The notes beneath the pieces are model-generated. The model was given only the letters and a program-made list of their open reading frames with translations, was not told the origin of the DNA and searched no databases. Shown here piece by piece: positions 1 through 6,706 of a stretch of 19,057 nucleotides of DNA. The DNA lies in the NCBI GenBank assembly GCA_041686855.1, contig JAWLDA010000025.1:1-19057 (forward strand). Reading direction: 5' to 3'. Source of the stretch: JAWLDA01 sp041686855. GTDB lineage: Bacteria; Bacillota; Limnochordia; DTU080; RSA5. The position numbers and the translations under genes are program-made. Position 1 is the first letter of the stretch. Each line of letters starts with the position of its first letter.

Positions 1-54
1 AGCGGTGATGGTACTGCCGGGGCAACCCGGTGGGAGCGTAGCTCGTTGCCGACA
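1..54 (+). rRNA. rrf: 5S ribosomal RNA, 3' end (partial)
   Basis: The first ~54 bases match the conserved 3' third of bacterial 5S rRNA: the GGTGATGGTACTGC segment, the GC hairpin of helix IV (CCGGGGCAACCCGG) and the TGGGAG-GTAG element before the terminal helix strand. The 5' two thirds lie upstream of the window. An intrinsic terminator begins about 10 nt after the end. The exact 3' end (about 54) is judged from where the helix I strand should stop. This places the window directly downstream of an rRNA operon, since 5S is usually last. Confidence 0.9.
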
Positions 55-118
55 CACTTTTATGAGCCTCACATCAAACGATGTGGGGCTCCTTTCTTTT
101 GAGCCACCACCGGGTTGC
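30..118 (+). repeat. 89-bp direct repeat, copy 1 (5S tail plus terminator)
   Basis: Bases 30-118 recur without a mismatch at 179-267, an offset of 149. The unit contains the last ~25 nt of 5S rRNA, the terminator hairpin and a short tail ending CACCGGGTTGC. The copy 1 tail is also complementary over 16 bp (107-122) to the helix IV region of 5S (18-33). Confidence 0.9.
64..100 (+). terminator. Intrinsic terminator of the rRNA operon
   Basis: A 12-bp stem (64-75 with 80-91, one G-T wobble) closes an AAAC loop and is followed by a T-rich tract (CTTTCTTTT). It sits 10 nt after the 5S gene on the same strand, the expected position for an rRNA operon terminator. Confidence 0.9.
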
Positions 119-178
119 CCCGCGAGGGGCGACCGGTGCCACAGCTGAGACTTTGCGTAGCAAAGGCCAGCTGAAGGC
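119..178. other. Spacer between 5S-tail repeats, with hairpin
   Basis: This 60-base spacer separates the two repeats. A 9-bp hairpin with a GCGA (GNRA-type) tetraloop spans 113-134 and overlaps the end of copy 1. A second short hairpin (CTTTGC/GCAAAG) follows near 153-167. It looks like structured-RNA debris, perhaps part of another 5S gene, but I cannot identify it. Confidence 0.4.
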
Positions 179-267
179 GTGGGAGCGTAGCTCGTTGCCG
201 ACACACTTTTATGAGCCTCACATCAAACGATGTGGGGCTCCTTTCTTTTGAGCCACCACCGGGTTGC
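179..267 (+). repeat. 89-bp direct repeat, copy 2 (5S 3' fragment plus second terminator)
   Basis: An identical second copy of 30-118. It begins at GTGGGAGCGTAG, so it carries only the last ~25 nt of 5S and cannot encode a functional 5S rRNA. The terminator hairpin is repeated at 213-240 with its T tract at 242-249. Perfect identity implies a recent duplication, gene conversion with another rRNA operon, or an assembly join between operons. Confidence 0.85.
213..249 (+). terminator. Second copy of the rRNA terminator
   Basis: Identical to the hairpin and T tract at 64-100. The two in series would give a tandem terminator after the rRNA operon. Confidence 0.85.
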
Positions 268-287
268 AAGACATTGTGGTTGGCGAT

Positions 288-314
288 TTGTACTTGACGA
301 GTTGTACTTGACGA
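288..314 (+). repeat. Short tandem direct repeat TTGTACTTGACGA x2
   Basis: The 13-mer TTGTACTTGACGA occurs at 288-300 and 302-314, a 14-bp period. Each copy contains a TTGAC box resembling a -35 element, but I see no matching -10 at the right spacing, so a promoter is not claimed. Confidence 0.5.
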
Positions 315-416
315 ATCGAAGGCACGGTCCATGGCGCTCCCCGGCCGTACTCTATCAAAGGAACTCACTGATAAACGTGTAGAAGTAATGAGTGATGGCC
401 GTGGGGGGGGACCCAT

Positions 417-824
417 ATGGTTCGCAACCAGTCGCCGATCATCCTTTTTGACGGCGTATGCAACCTTTGCAACGCTTCCGTCAACTTTATCATCGATCGG
501 GATCCGGGTGAGGTATTCCGTTTCGCGTCCCTGCAATCGTCTCTCGGTCATGAATTGCTCGCTCGATTCGGGTTCTCCACTGATGCTTATCAGTCCGTTG
601 TACTCGTTGAGGGCGATCGGCTTTTTACACACTCCTCGGCCGCACTCCGCATTGCCGCTCGATTACCTGCTCCATGGAAACTTCTGTACGTATTCATCAT
701 GGTGCCCAAACCGATACGAGACGCCGTCTACAATTGGATATCCCGCAATCGGTACGCTTGGTTTGGGAAGTCCGATACGTGCCGCATTCCGACACCGGAG
801 TTAAGGAGTCGCTTTTTGGAGTAG
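417..824 (+). CDS. DCC (DUF393) family thiol-disulfide oxidoreductase
   Basis: A 135-aa protein matching the DCC/DUF393 (YuxK-like) family. The N-terminal signature DGVCNLC (residues 12-18) carries the thioredoxin-like C15-x-x-C18 pair, followed by the family-typical NFIIDRD stretch and a central FASLQSS motif. The C-terminal half has the hydrophobic YVFIMVPKPIRDAVYNWI segment and a second Cys in the DTCR motif. Length is normal for the family and there is no signal peptide, so it is probably cytoplasmic or membrane-peripheral. The ATG at 417 follows a G-rich tract that could serve as a ribosome-binding site. It appears monocistronic between the rRNA terminators and the promoter at 850. The physiological substrate of the family is not established. 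Confidence 0.88.
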   Translation: MVRNQSPIILFDGVCNLCNASVNFIIDRDPGEVFRFASLQSSLGHELLARFGFSTDAYQSVVLVEGDRLFTHSSAALRIAARLPAPWKLLYVFIMVPKPIRDAVYNWISRNRYAWFGKSDTCRIPTPELRSRFLE

Positions 825-849
825 GCCGCACCCGGTAACCCCCATGAGG

Positions 850-879
850 TTGACATGTATTGCAAAATATCTATATAAT
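850..879 (+). promoter_or_regulatory. Consensus sigma70-type promoter for the SBP at 979
   Basis: TTGACA (850-855) and TATAAT (874-879) are both perfect consensus hexamers separated by 18 bp. The predicted transcription start is near 886, leaving a ~90-nt leader before the GTG at 979. Any start codon upstream of ~886 for the downstream gene would not be on this transcript. Confidence 0.85.
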
Positions 880-978
880 CCCAATATGTTAATTTTGGTG
901 TGCGCTAATATGAGAGTCAACGGCTCGGAGAGCGTAAGAGCGTACAATATCAGCATGCATATGGGGGGATTCGTTATC

Positions 979-2253
979 GTGCGGTACTTCTTGCTAGCGG
1001 CATTAATCGTGGTTCTAAGCACAGGTGTCGGTTGGTCTCAAGAGATCACATTTTGGACCTGGGCGGGTGGTGCGGGGTACGAGCGTGCCAACCAGATCCT
1101 TGATCCGTTCAGAGAGGCGAACCCAGACGTCACCCTTTCTCTTGAGACGCGCAATGTACGGCACGGAGAAGCGCTACTGGTAGCCGTAGCCTCGGGCGTT
1201 GCGCCGGACCTTGTCACCACACATCAAGATTATCACCGTGACTTCGCCAACCAGGGCGTCTTTCTCGACTTGCGCCCGTATATTGAGCGTGACGGTTTTG
1301 ACTTAAGTATTTTCCCCGAGGAGGTCATGCGCTTCTACACCGGACCCAATGGGGAGATAACGGGCTTTCCGTGGCAGTTCACCACGATCTTGCTTGGATA
1401 CAATCGCGAGCTCTTCGAACGTCACGGAGTGAGTCAACCGACACCGGACTGGTACCTCGATGATATGGTTGACGCTGCCCGAACGCTGACCACGGACCGC
1501 AACGGCGATGGCGAGATCGATCAATGGGGTCTGCACACCGGCGTGTTGAGGCAGTATGTGTGGCGGTTGTGGGGCGTCAATTTCATGTCGGAGGACGGGA
1601 GGCGCTCTAATCTCGGAGAGCCTAGGAGCATCGAAGCATTCGAGTGGCTGGCTGATCTTCACCTTGTCCACGGTGTCGTGGGGAGTCAGGGTGGTGGCGG
1701 TGATATGCCGCGTTGGGTGCACGGTCAAATCGGTATGAATCTAAATTGGCCTCACTACTTGACGTCGGCTGGCCACATCATGACAGATGAGTGGGACATC
1801 GAACTCATACCCACTGGGCCAATTGGGCACAAGGTCGCTCGCGGTGCCACCGCTGGTTGGGCGATTCCCGTCACAGCGCCTAATCCCGATAAGGCTTGGG
1901 AAGTACTCAAGTTCCTCTCATCGTTTGAGACCCAACTGCAGCTCCTTGCACTCGGCGACGGCGGAGTTAGCCTACCGGCCCTCAATGAACATTGGATCCG
2001 ATTAAGCCCAGGCGAACTGAACTTCGCTAATCCGGAGGCCATGCAGAACAAGGCTAAGATGGCTCTGGCATACGAGTACGCATCGATTGACCGGTATCCG
2101 CCTGACTACAGCAACATCTGGCGAAGTGTTGTGAATCCAGCCATCTCGCAGATTCTCAGTGGCGAGGTCGCAGCACAGGCGATCCTACCAGAGATTGCAC
2201 GCCAAGTCGACGCGATCGTAGCCGAGACAGCAGCAAACCCTGAAGGGGAATAA
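979..2253 (+). CDS. ABC transporter extracellular solute-binding protein (family 1)
   Basis: Lipid- or cell-surface-type periplasmic-fold SBP of ~424 aa. It begins with a signal peptide (MRYFLLAALIVVLSTGVG, cleavage near residue 20), then EITFWTWAGG, typical of sugar-binding family 1 proteins (MalE/UgpB-like). Later landmarks are GVAPDLVTT, the PWQFTTILLGYNRELFE hinge-region motif, a calcium-site-like DRNGDGEID segment and the Trp-rich PDKAWEVLKFL block near the C terminus. The open frame extends back to 844, but that start lies inside the promoter. GTG 979 has a GGGGGGA ribosome-binding site about 9 nt upstream and starts exactly at the signal peptide. It probably binds an oligosaccharide or sugar derivative. 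No intact permease follows, only a possible fragment at 2281. Confidence 0.9.
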   Translation: MRYFLLAALIVVLSTGVGWSQEITFWTWAGGAGYERANQILDPFREANPDVTLSLETRNVRHGEALLVAVASGVAPDLVTTHQDYHRDFANQGVFLDLRPYIERDGFDLSIFPEEVMRFYTGPNGEITGFPWQFTTILLGYNRELFERHGVSQPTPDWYLDDMVDAARTLTTDRNGDGEIDQWGLHTGVLRQYVWRLWGVNFMSEDGRRSNLGEPRSIEAFEWLADLHLVHGVVGSQGGGGDMPRWVHGQIGMNLNWPHYLTSAGHIMTDEWDIELIPTGPIGHKVARGATAGWAIPVTAPNPDKAWEVLKFLSSFETQLQLLALGDGGVSLPALNEHWIRLSPGELNFANPEAMQNKAKMALAYEYASIDRYPPDYSNIWRSVVNPAISQILSGEVAAQAILPEIARQVDAIVAETAANPEGE

Positions 2254-2280
2254 TTGCCATTTTGACCTACGAGGTGGAAA

Positions 2281-2349
2281 ATGTTCCGTCGGTCGAATTT
2301 CCGGAACGCAGTGTTTGATTGGGTTTCGGTGTGGCCGACGGGGCTATTC
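2281..2349 (+). pseudogene. Possible 5' remnant of an ABC sugar permease gene
   Basis: 27 nt after the SBP stop, a GAGGTGG ribosome-binding site precedes an ATG opening MFRRSNFRNAVFDWVSVWPT. This resembles the cytoplasmic N terminus plus first membrane segment entry (FDW-S-PT-LF) of MalF/UgpA-type permeases, the expected next gene. After about residue 23 the frame loses hydrophobicity and runs antisense into the M14 gene. The reading as a permease stub is inference from position and a short resemblance. It could equally be a chance start over a weak hairpin (GTTCCG 2283-2288 with CGGAAC near 2300). Confidence 0.3.
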
Positions 2350-2367
2350 CGTCTAAGACTCGCGGTA

Positions 2368-3534
2368 CTACGGCTCAGACGTCGCAATCTCGTAAAGTGT
2401 CTCGATCAGTACTTGACCCAGCAATCGATAATCCTCCTGCGAGTAAAACGAATCAGCATCCGGCCCCTGATACGACATCTCTAACGTGGCCGTCGGATAA
2501 CCCAACGTTTCAACCCCATAGCTGATGCAACTCTGCCCTTTTTGAACGCTTGTGTCCGTCACGCCCCACCGTCGAAAGGCAGGCTCGGTCCCGCGCAAAG
2601 GTTCGGGCACTCGCTCACGAAAGCGTTCTGCCACCTTGTGGGTGACTCGCGCGATGGACGCGGGGGCCGTGGGCGCCCAAAAGTAGAATCCCTTTTCTTG
2701 GTGGGCGGGGGCGTGAAGATCCACGATCATCACAGGTTTACACCGTCTCGTCCACCTGACGACGTCGGACTGGATCGCATGGGTCTCCGGCCTGATCGGC
2801 CGCCCCCAGGCACGATTGAGATCCCAAGGGAACTGGTCTTTTCCGTAGGCGCCATCCGCCACGCCGTCCGGATCGGCAATCGGTACGCTCCAGACACACA
2901 TTCCGCGGGAGATGGAGCTTCCTTGGGGAGCGCTCAGATAACGCAGGATGCCATCGAGCATCCAACTCCCCGGCGTCTCGCCGCTGTGCTGCCGAGCGAT
3001 CAAGAAGACTCCTGGCAGGGTGCGCTCCGCGTCCCCGAGGGTGTTGTACAGTCGGCGTAGCGGACGTCCTTCGGGCGTGTAACCAATCGACGCCGTCGAC
3101 CACGTCTCCCTGACCTTGTCAGCAGAGAGAGTGCGATTTAGATCCTCCGACAGGTATGGGTAGCATGCCGCCAGTTCGACCGGCTCACCGTTGGCTGATG
3201 AGACGTCGATCGTAAAGATTGCATGGGGCACGAGATGCCCGTCGGTCCAGATCTCCGCGTGTTCTACGCGGTGCCACGGTCCACGGCCCAAGCGATAAAC
3301 GGGTGCGTTGCGCGCCCATCCATCGGCTCCGCCCAAGGTTTGCGACGTGTTTGTCAGAACACAGCGCAAACGTTGTCCAGTCACGCCGTCAACGCGAAGG
3401 TAAAACCAGAGGGCTTGGGGCCCACCGCGCTTATGTTGCGCGGCGAAGTAGACCGTTGCACCGTCAGATTCAGTTGTTATGCGTTCCACGAGAGCGTTGC
3501 CGCCCTCAAAATTCCCAGTTGCTTTGATCGCCAC
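2368..3534 (-). CDS. M14 family zinc carboxypeptidase (cytosolic AGBL/Pepdidase_M14_N type)
   Basis: A 388-aa zinc metallocarboxypeptidase with the two-domain layout of cytosolic M14 enzymes: a beta-rich N-terminal domain (about 1-140) and a catalytic domain. Zinc ligands are visible as H183 and E186 in RQHSGETPGS and H274 in DLHAPAHQ. N240/R241 in DLNRAWG match the substrate carboxylate-binding pair, and E352 in TLEMSYQG fits the catalytic Glu. There is no signal peptide. The start is GTG 3534, with GGAGG about 11 nt upstream. It lies 102 nt downstream of the minus-strand SBP and probably shares its transcript, suggesting processing of an imported peptide or glycopeptide. The gap holds a strong inverted repeat that may attenuate expression. 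Confidence 0.88.
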   Translation of the reverse strand: MAIKATGNFEGGNALVERITTESDGATVYFAAQHKRGGPQALWFYLRVDGVTGQRLRCVLTNTSQTLGGADGWARNAPVYRLGRGPWHRVEHAEIWTDGHLVPHAIFTIDVSSANGEPVELAACYPYLSEDLNRTLSADKVRETWSTASIGYTPEGRPLRRLYNTLGDAERTLPGVFLIARQHSGETPGSWMLDGILRYLSAPQGSSISRGMCVWSVPIADPDGVADGAYGKDQFPWDLNRAWGRPIRPETHAIQSDVVRWTRRCKPVMIVDLHAPAHQEKGFYFWAPTAPASIARVTHKVAERFRERVPEPLRGTEPAFRRWGVTDTSVQKGQSCISYGVETLGYPTATLEMSYQGPDADSFYSQEDYRLLGQVLIETLYEIATSEP

Positions 3535-3558
3535 GAGTTGAGCTGCCTCCTCCAGGAT

Positions 3559-3604
3559 GAAGCACCGGGAGAGTGCTGGAATCGTGCTGGGCTCCCGGTG
3601 CTTC
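3559..3604 (-). promoter_or_regulatory. 13-bp perfect inverted repeat between SBP and carboxypeptidase genes
   Basis: GAAGCACCGGGAG (3559-3571) is perfectly complementary to CTCCCGGTGCTTC (3592-3604) with a 20-nt loop. On the minus strand it follows the SBP stop by ~33 nt and precedes the carboxypeptidase ribosome-binding site by ~10 nt. No T tract follows on either strand, so it is more likely an mRNA-stabilising or attenuating hairpin that keeps SBP levels higher than the distal gene than a full terminator. Confidence 0.65.
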
Positions 3605-3636
3605 TCTTACGGCAACAAACAGTGAAGAGCGCCGCG

Positions 3637-4839
3637 TTACTGACCGAGGATTCCGAAGATCTTTTGATTCGCCTGAAGTAGCGCGTTGCGCGGCTCTTCC
3701 GCGAGATTCACGGCGTTTGTGACGGCCTCGGTGATCGCATCCCGCACCTCAAAGAAGGTTTCAGCCGGGTACCCCTGGTACTTGACGTGATTGATCGCTT
3801 GAATAAAGTGGGGCATGTAGCTCGAGTCCCGCACCCAATCCCAGTTGACGGCTTGACCGTAAATGGGTACCTGGCCGGCATCGAGACTCAGCCGCTCTTG
3901 GCGATCGGGGTGCAAGAGGTACTCAAGGAGGGCCAGTCCGTTCACGGGATTCTTGGCACTGGGTGAGAGCGCCAAGAAATCGACTGCGCCAAACGTAGCA
4001 GGTTGGTCAGAGTACGGGAACGTCGCAACCTTTAACATGGGTGCGATGTCCGATGTCGCGCGGGCAAAGTGACTCGCACCGGCCCATTCAATGGCTGAGG
4101 TACCGTCGAGGATTCTGGCGCTAAAACCGAGATCGACGAGTCGATGCTGATGAATGAGGTCCACGAGGAATGCGAGCCCTCGTTCTGCGGCTTGGCTATC
4201 GAGCATCGGTCGACCTTCTTCGAAGAGTGTCGACCCCGACTGGTTCATGAACATAAAGAACATCTGGCGGTCGCCCTGGTTGATCGCGCTGCGGGCCATG
4301 GCTCCGTCGTTTGAGAGTTTTACGAGCTTTTTCCCGTACGCAATGAGATCCTCCCAGTGAATGGGTGGGTTGTCGGCGCCTAAACCTGCCTCTTCAAAGA
4401 GGTCTGCTCGGTATAAGAGATCCCGGACCGCGTAGCCGCGAAACGGCAGGGCCACCAGCTCCCCTTGGTACTCGAGTGCTTGGCGTGCTTGCGGGGCCAT
4501 GTCCTTAGCAAACGGCCATCGATCTACGTGCGCAGTCAGTGGGGAGACTAGACCGCTGGACGCAAAGAAACCAAGGGCCGCTTCACCGTGGGTCCACACG
4601 TCGGGGGACGCGTCGGCTGCGGCCGCCACGACGAGTTCGTCGGTGCCCCAACCGATGGCCCTTAGTTCTACGACGATACCTGTCTCCTGTGTGAACTCGT
4701 CCAGGATATCTAACAGAGTCTGGTTGGTCGCGCTTTGGGTCCAAAAGGTAACGGTCTCGGCGGCCCGTGCGGGGGTAAGTGATAACGCGAGCACCAACAG
4801 TACCCAGAGTATCGTGAACGATCCGTGACGTAGATTCAT
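3637..4839 (-). CDS. ABC transporter extracellular solute-binding protein (family 1)
   Basis: A 400-aa SBP. The signal peptide (residues 1-26, ending TPARA before AETV) is followed by the mature start ETVTFWTQSATNQTLLDILDEF. The ASPDVWTHGEAALGFFASSG and LPFRGYAVRDLLYRADLFEEAG blocks are classic for family 1 sugar SBPs. A GGAGG ribosome-binding site (complement of 4848-4852) lies 8 nt before the ATG. It shares only family-level resemblance with the SBP at 979. It is divergent from the GH28 gene across a 277-nt intergenic region and followed by the M14 peptidase. No permease or ATP-binding gene is adjacent, so it must work with a transporter encoded elsewhere or be a stranded remnant. Substrate unknown. 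Confidence 0.9.
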   Translation of the reverse strand: MNLRHGSFTILWVLLVLALSLTPARAAETVTFWTQSATNQTLLDILDEFTQETGIVVELRAIGWGTDELVVAAAADASPDVWTHGEAALGFFASSGLVSPLTAHVDRWPFAKDMAPQARQALEYQGELVALPFRGYAVRDLLYRADLFEEAGLGADNPPIHWEDLIAYGKKLVKLSNDGAMARSAINQGDRQMFFMFMNQSGSTLFEEGRPMLDSQAAERGLAFLVDLIHQHRLVDLGFSARILDGTSAIEWAGASHFARATSDIAPMLKVATFPYSDQPATFGAVDFLALSPSAKNPVNGLALLEYLLHPDRQERLSLDAGQVPIYGQAVNWDWVRDSSYMPHFIQAINHVKYQGYPAETFFEVRDAITEAVTNAVNLAEEPRNALLQANQKIFGILGQ

Positions 4840-5116
4840 CCGATTGACCTCCTTTTTCTTCCCTTGCCTTTTTAGGTCCTTTGGAAACCGAACTCGATCA
4901 GTGAGGGTTATATAATGACGGATATTTCAGTTCGTTCGAGAGGCGCCCCTTCATTAACATTCAGTGGATCACGTTGCAACGAATTACACTCAACCCACAT
5001 CGACCGAGTGGTCGCAATAATCCCGGATTCCAAAGAGGGGTCTGCCGAATAGGCGGAATATTGGGGGAGGGCTGTCGTGAACGTGGACGCGTGATCATAA
5101 GGAGGTTGCATTACAA
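4840..5116. promoter_or_regulatory. Divergent intergenic region with a palindrome
   Basis: This 277-nt gap must hold the promoters of both the minus-strand SBP and the GH28 gene. A perfect 10-bp palindrome CGTTGCAACG lies at 4972-4981 and could be a regulator site. An isolated TATAAT is at 4911-4916 on the plus strand, but no -35 is found at 16-19 bp. No convincing promoter pair was identified. Confidence 0.35.
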
Positions 5117-6493
5117 ATGGTGTCGATGGACGCTCATAACTGGGTGGTAACCATCACCGACTTCGGGGCGGTAGGCGATGGCGAGAGTGTCAATACGGCC
5201 TCGATTCAACAGGCGATTGACGCGTGTGCCCAAACCGGAGGTCGCGTCGTCGTTCCCCCGGGAGTCTTCGTTACGGGAACACTCTACCTCAAAGACAATA
5301 TCGAGCTCCACATCATGCAGGGGGCCGTCTTGCGAGGCAGCTCCAATCTTGCCGATTACAATACCGACGACGCTTTCCCGCAAAACCAGGTGTTTAAACA
5401 GGAGAATGTGACGGGCGCGCACCTCATCATTGGGCACGAGGTGCGCAATGTCTCGATTACCGGCGACGGTGTGATCGACGGGAACAATACGGCCTTTTTT
5501 GAACCTGTGCCTGGAGGGGCCGAGCCGTGGCGTTACTGGGAGAAACGCCGGGTAGTCCGCATCAAAGCGCAACGACCGGGGCAAATGATCTACTTCTGCG
5601 AGTGCGAGAACGTCGCCGTGCGGGATGTCCGACTCGTGAACGCTCCCTACTGGACGCTTTTCGTGCACGGCTGCCGCAACGTTCAGATTCGCGGTCTGAC
5701 GATCGAAAACGCGGCAGAGACGCCGAACACAGACGGCATCGATGTGGACTGCTCGCAGAATGTGACCATCAGCGACTGCGTCATCAATACGGGAGACGAC
5801 TGTATTACGCTTAGAGGCAACGCGGCGCCGCTCTCCGATCCCCAAAAAGCGTGCGAAAACTTCGTCGTCTCGAACTGTGTCTTAAGTACGCCCCGTAACG
5901 CGATCCGAGTCGGTGTGGGTGACGGCGTCATTCGCAACAGTACGTTCTCCAACCTGGTCATCACCCAGACGCGCACAGGTATCAATGTCGTATCCCGGTA
6001 CTCGGAGCGTCAAAAGAGAGGCGCCACGATTCAAAACATCAAGTTCTCCGGATTGGTGATGGAGTGTGTGGCCCCGTTTTACATCTCTTCCGGTGTCGAG
6101 TCGGTCTCTGAGGTGAGCGACATCACGTTTTCGGACATCAAGGCCAGGGCTATGCGGTCGTCCTTTGTGGCGGGAAGTAGCCTCACCAGGGTCCGCAACA
6201 TTCGCTTTCGAGAGGTGGATCTGGAGATGAGCGGGGGAGAGGGGCAGATCAATTTCAACGAGCTGGACTCCGAGACGTACAAACCGTACCATCCGGGTAG
6301 CCCTTCCGCGTTTTACTGTGCCCGCGCCCAAAATATCAGGTTTCAAGGGGTGCACATTCATTGGGGCAAGCGCACAGGAGCATGGCGTCACGCGCTTATA
6401 GTGCGGGATTGCGAGGATCTGACGATCGTCGATTGCGATATGCGAGACCCTTTCCCGGGGATCGAAGGGCGGTCCGCTGTCTCGCACGGTTAG
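5117..6493 (+). CDS. Glycoside hydrolase family 28-like (polygalacturonase-fold) protein
   Basis: A 458-aa right-handed beta-helix protein. The N-terminal pectate-lyase-superfamily entry motif ITDFGAVGDG (residues 13-22) and GGRVVVPPGVF are followed by PbH1-type repeats. GH28 signatures NTDGID (204-209) and TGDDC (225-229) supply the three conserved Asp. The usual GHG histidine motif, expected 20-35 residues later, reads NAIRVGVGDG (261-270) with no His, and no RIK substrate motif is present. No signal peptide is seen, so it is probably intracellular, acting on imported oligosaccharides. ATG 5117 is 11 nt after AAGGAGG; ATG 5126 is an alternative. The terminator at 6632 probably ends its transcript. 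It could be a rhamnogalacturonan or uronate hydrolase of a divergent subfamily, or non-catalytic. Confidence 0.87.
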   Translation: MVSMDAHNWVVTITDFGAVGDGESVNTASIQQAIDACAQTGGRVVVPPGVFVTGTLYLKDNIELHIMQGAVLRGSSNLADYNTDDAFPQNQVFKQENVTGAHLIIGHEVRNVSITGDGVIDGNNTAFFEPVPGGAEPWRYWEKRRVVRIKAQRPGQMIYFCECENVAVRDVRLVNAPYWTLFVHGCRNVQIRGLTIENAAETPNTDGIDVDCSQNVTISDCVINTGDDCITLRGNAAPLSDPQKACENFVVSNCVLSTPRNAIRVGVGDGVIRNSTFSNLVITQTRTGINVVSRYSERQKRGATIQNIKFSGLVMECVAPFYISSGVESVSEVSDITFSDIKARAMRSSFVAGSSLTRVRNIRFREVDLEMSGGEGQINFNELDSETYKPYHPGSPSAFYCARAQNIRFQGVHIHWGKRTGAWRHALIVRDCEDLTIVDCDMRDPFPGIEGRSAVSHG

Positions 6494-6631
6494 GACTTAC
6501 AAGTGAACGAAACGATGGTTGAAGCCGCCCGCCTAGGGTATCCATGTGGAATACAGAAACACCGGAACTCCCCCGCTCCAAATTCCTAGTAAATGTAATT
6601 AAATGGAGTGTAACTCTCCCTTTCCCATGTT

Positions 6632-6664
6632 AACCGGAATAGTGCACTATTCCGGTTTTGTTTC
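6632..6664 (+). terminator. Intrinsic terminator after the GH28 gene (26-bp perfect palindrome)
   Basis: Bases 6632-6657 form a perfect palindrome centred on GTGCAC, with 11-13 bp stem potential, followed by TTTTGTTT. It ends the GH28 transcript. Because only ~49 nt separate it from the next start codon, it could also be read as an operator for that gene. Confidence 0.85.
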
Positions 6665-6706
6665 AAATTCATATTGTTTATTAACCATCGGGGGAGGGTG
6701 GAGTTT

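Noticed and set aside
119..200. A CTGAGA word after GGTGCC, reminiscent of the start of a TPP riboswitch
   Set aside because: The essential ACCTGAT segment and the rest of the conserved core are absent, and the region lies between 5S-derived repeats, with no thiamine gene downstream.
331..804. A 157-codon open frame overlapping the DCC gene in another frame
   Set aside because: The frame at 417 has the CxxC signature and family match; this one is Ser/Arg-rich with no domain.
2542..3060. A 172-codon open frame on the plus strand
   Set aside because: It is antisense to the M14 catalytic domain, whose zinc and substrate residues prove the minus-strand frame.
4908..5111. A 67-codon minus-strand frame and an isolated TATAAT at 4911
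   Set aside because: The frame has no ribosome-binding site or motif and fills a divergent promoter region; the TATAAT lacks a -35 at suitable distance.
5111..5845. A 244-codon open frame on the minus strand
   Set aside because: It is fully antisense to the GH28 gene, lacks a ribosome-binding site and shows no domain; it mirrors the codon bias of the real gene.
5882..6487. A 201-codon open frame on the minus strand
   Set aside because: It is antisense to the GH28 C-terminal half, with no ribosome-binding site and no recognisable motif.
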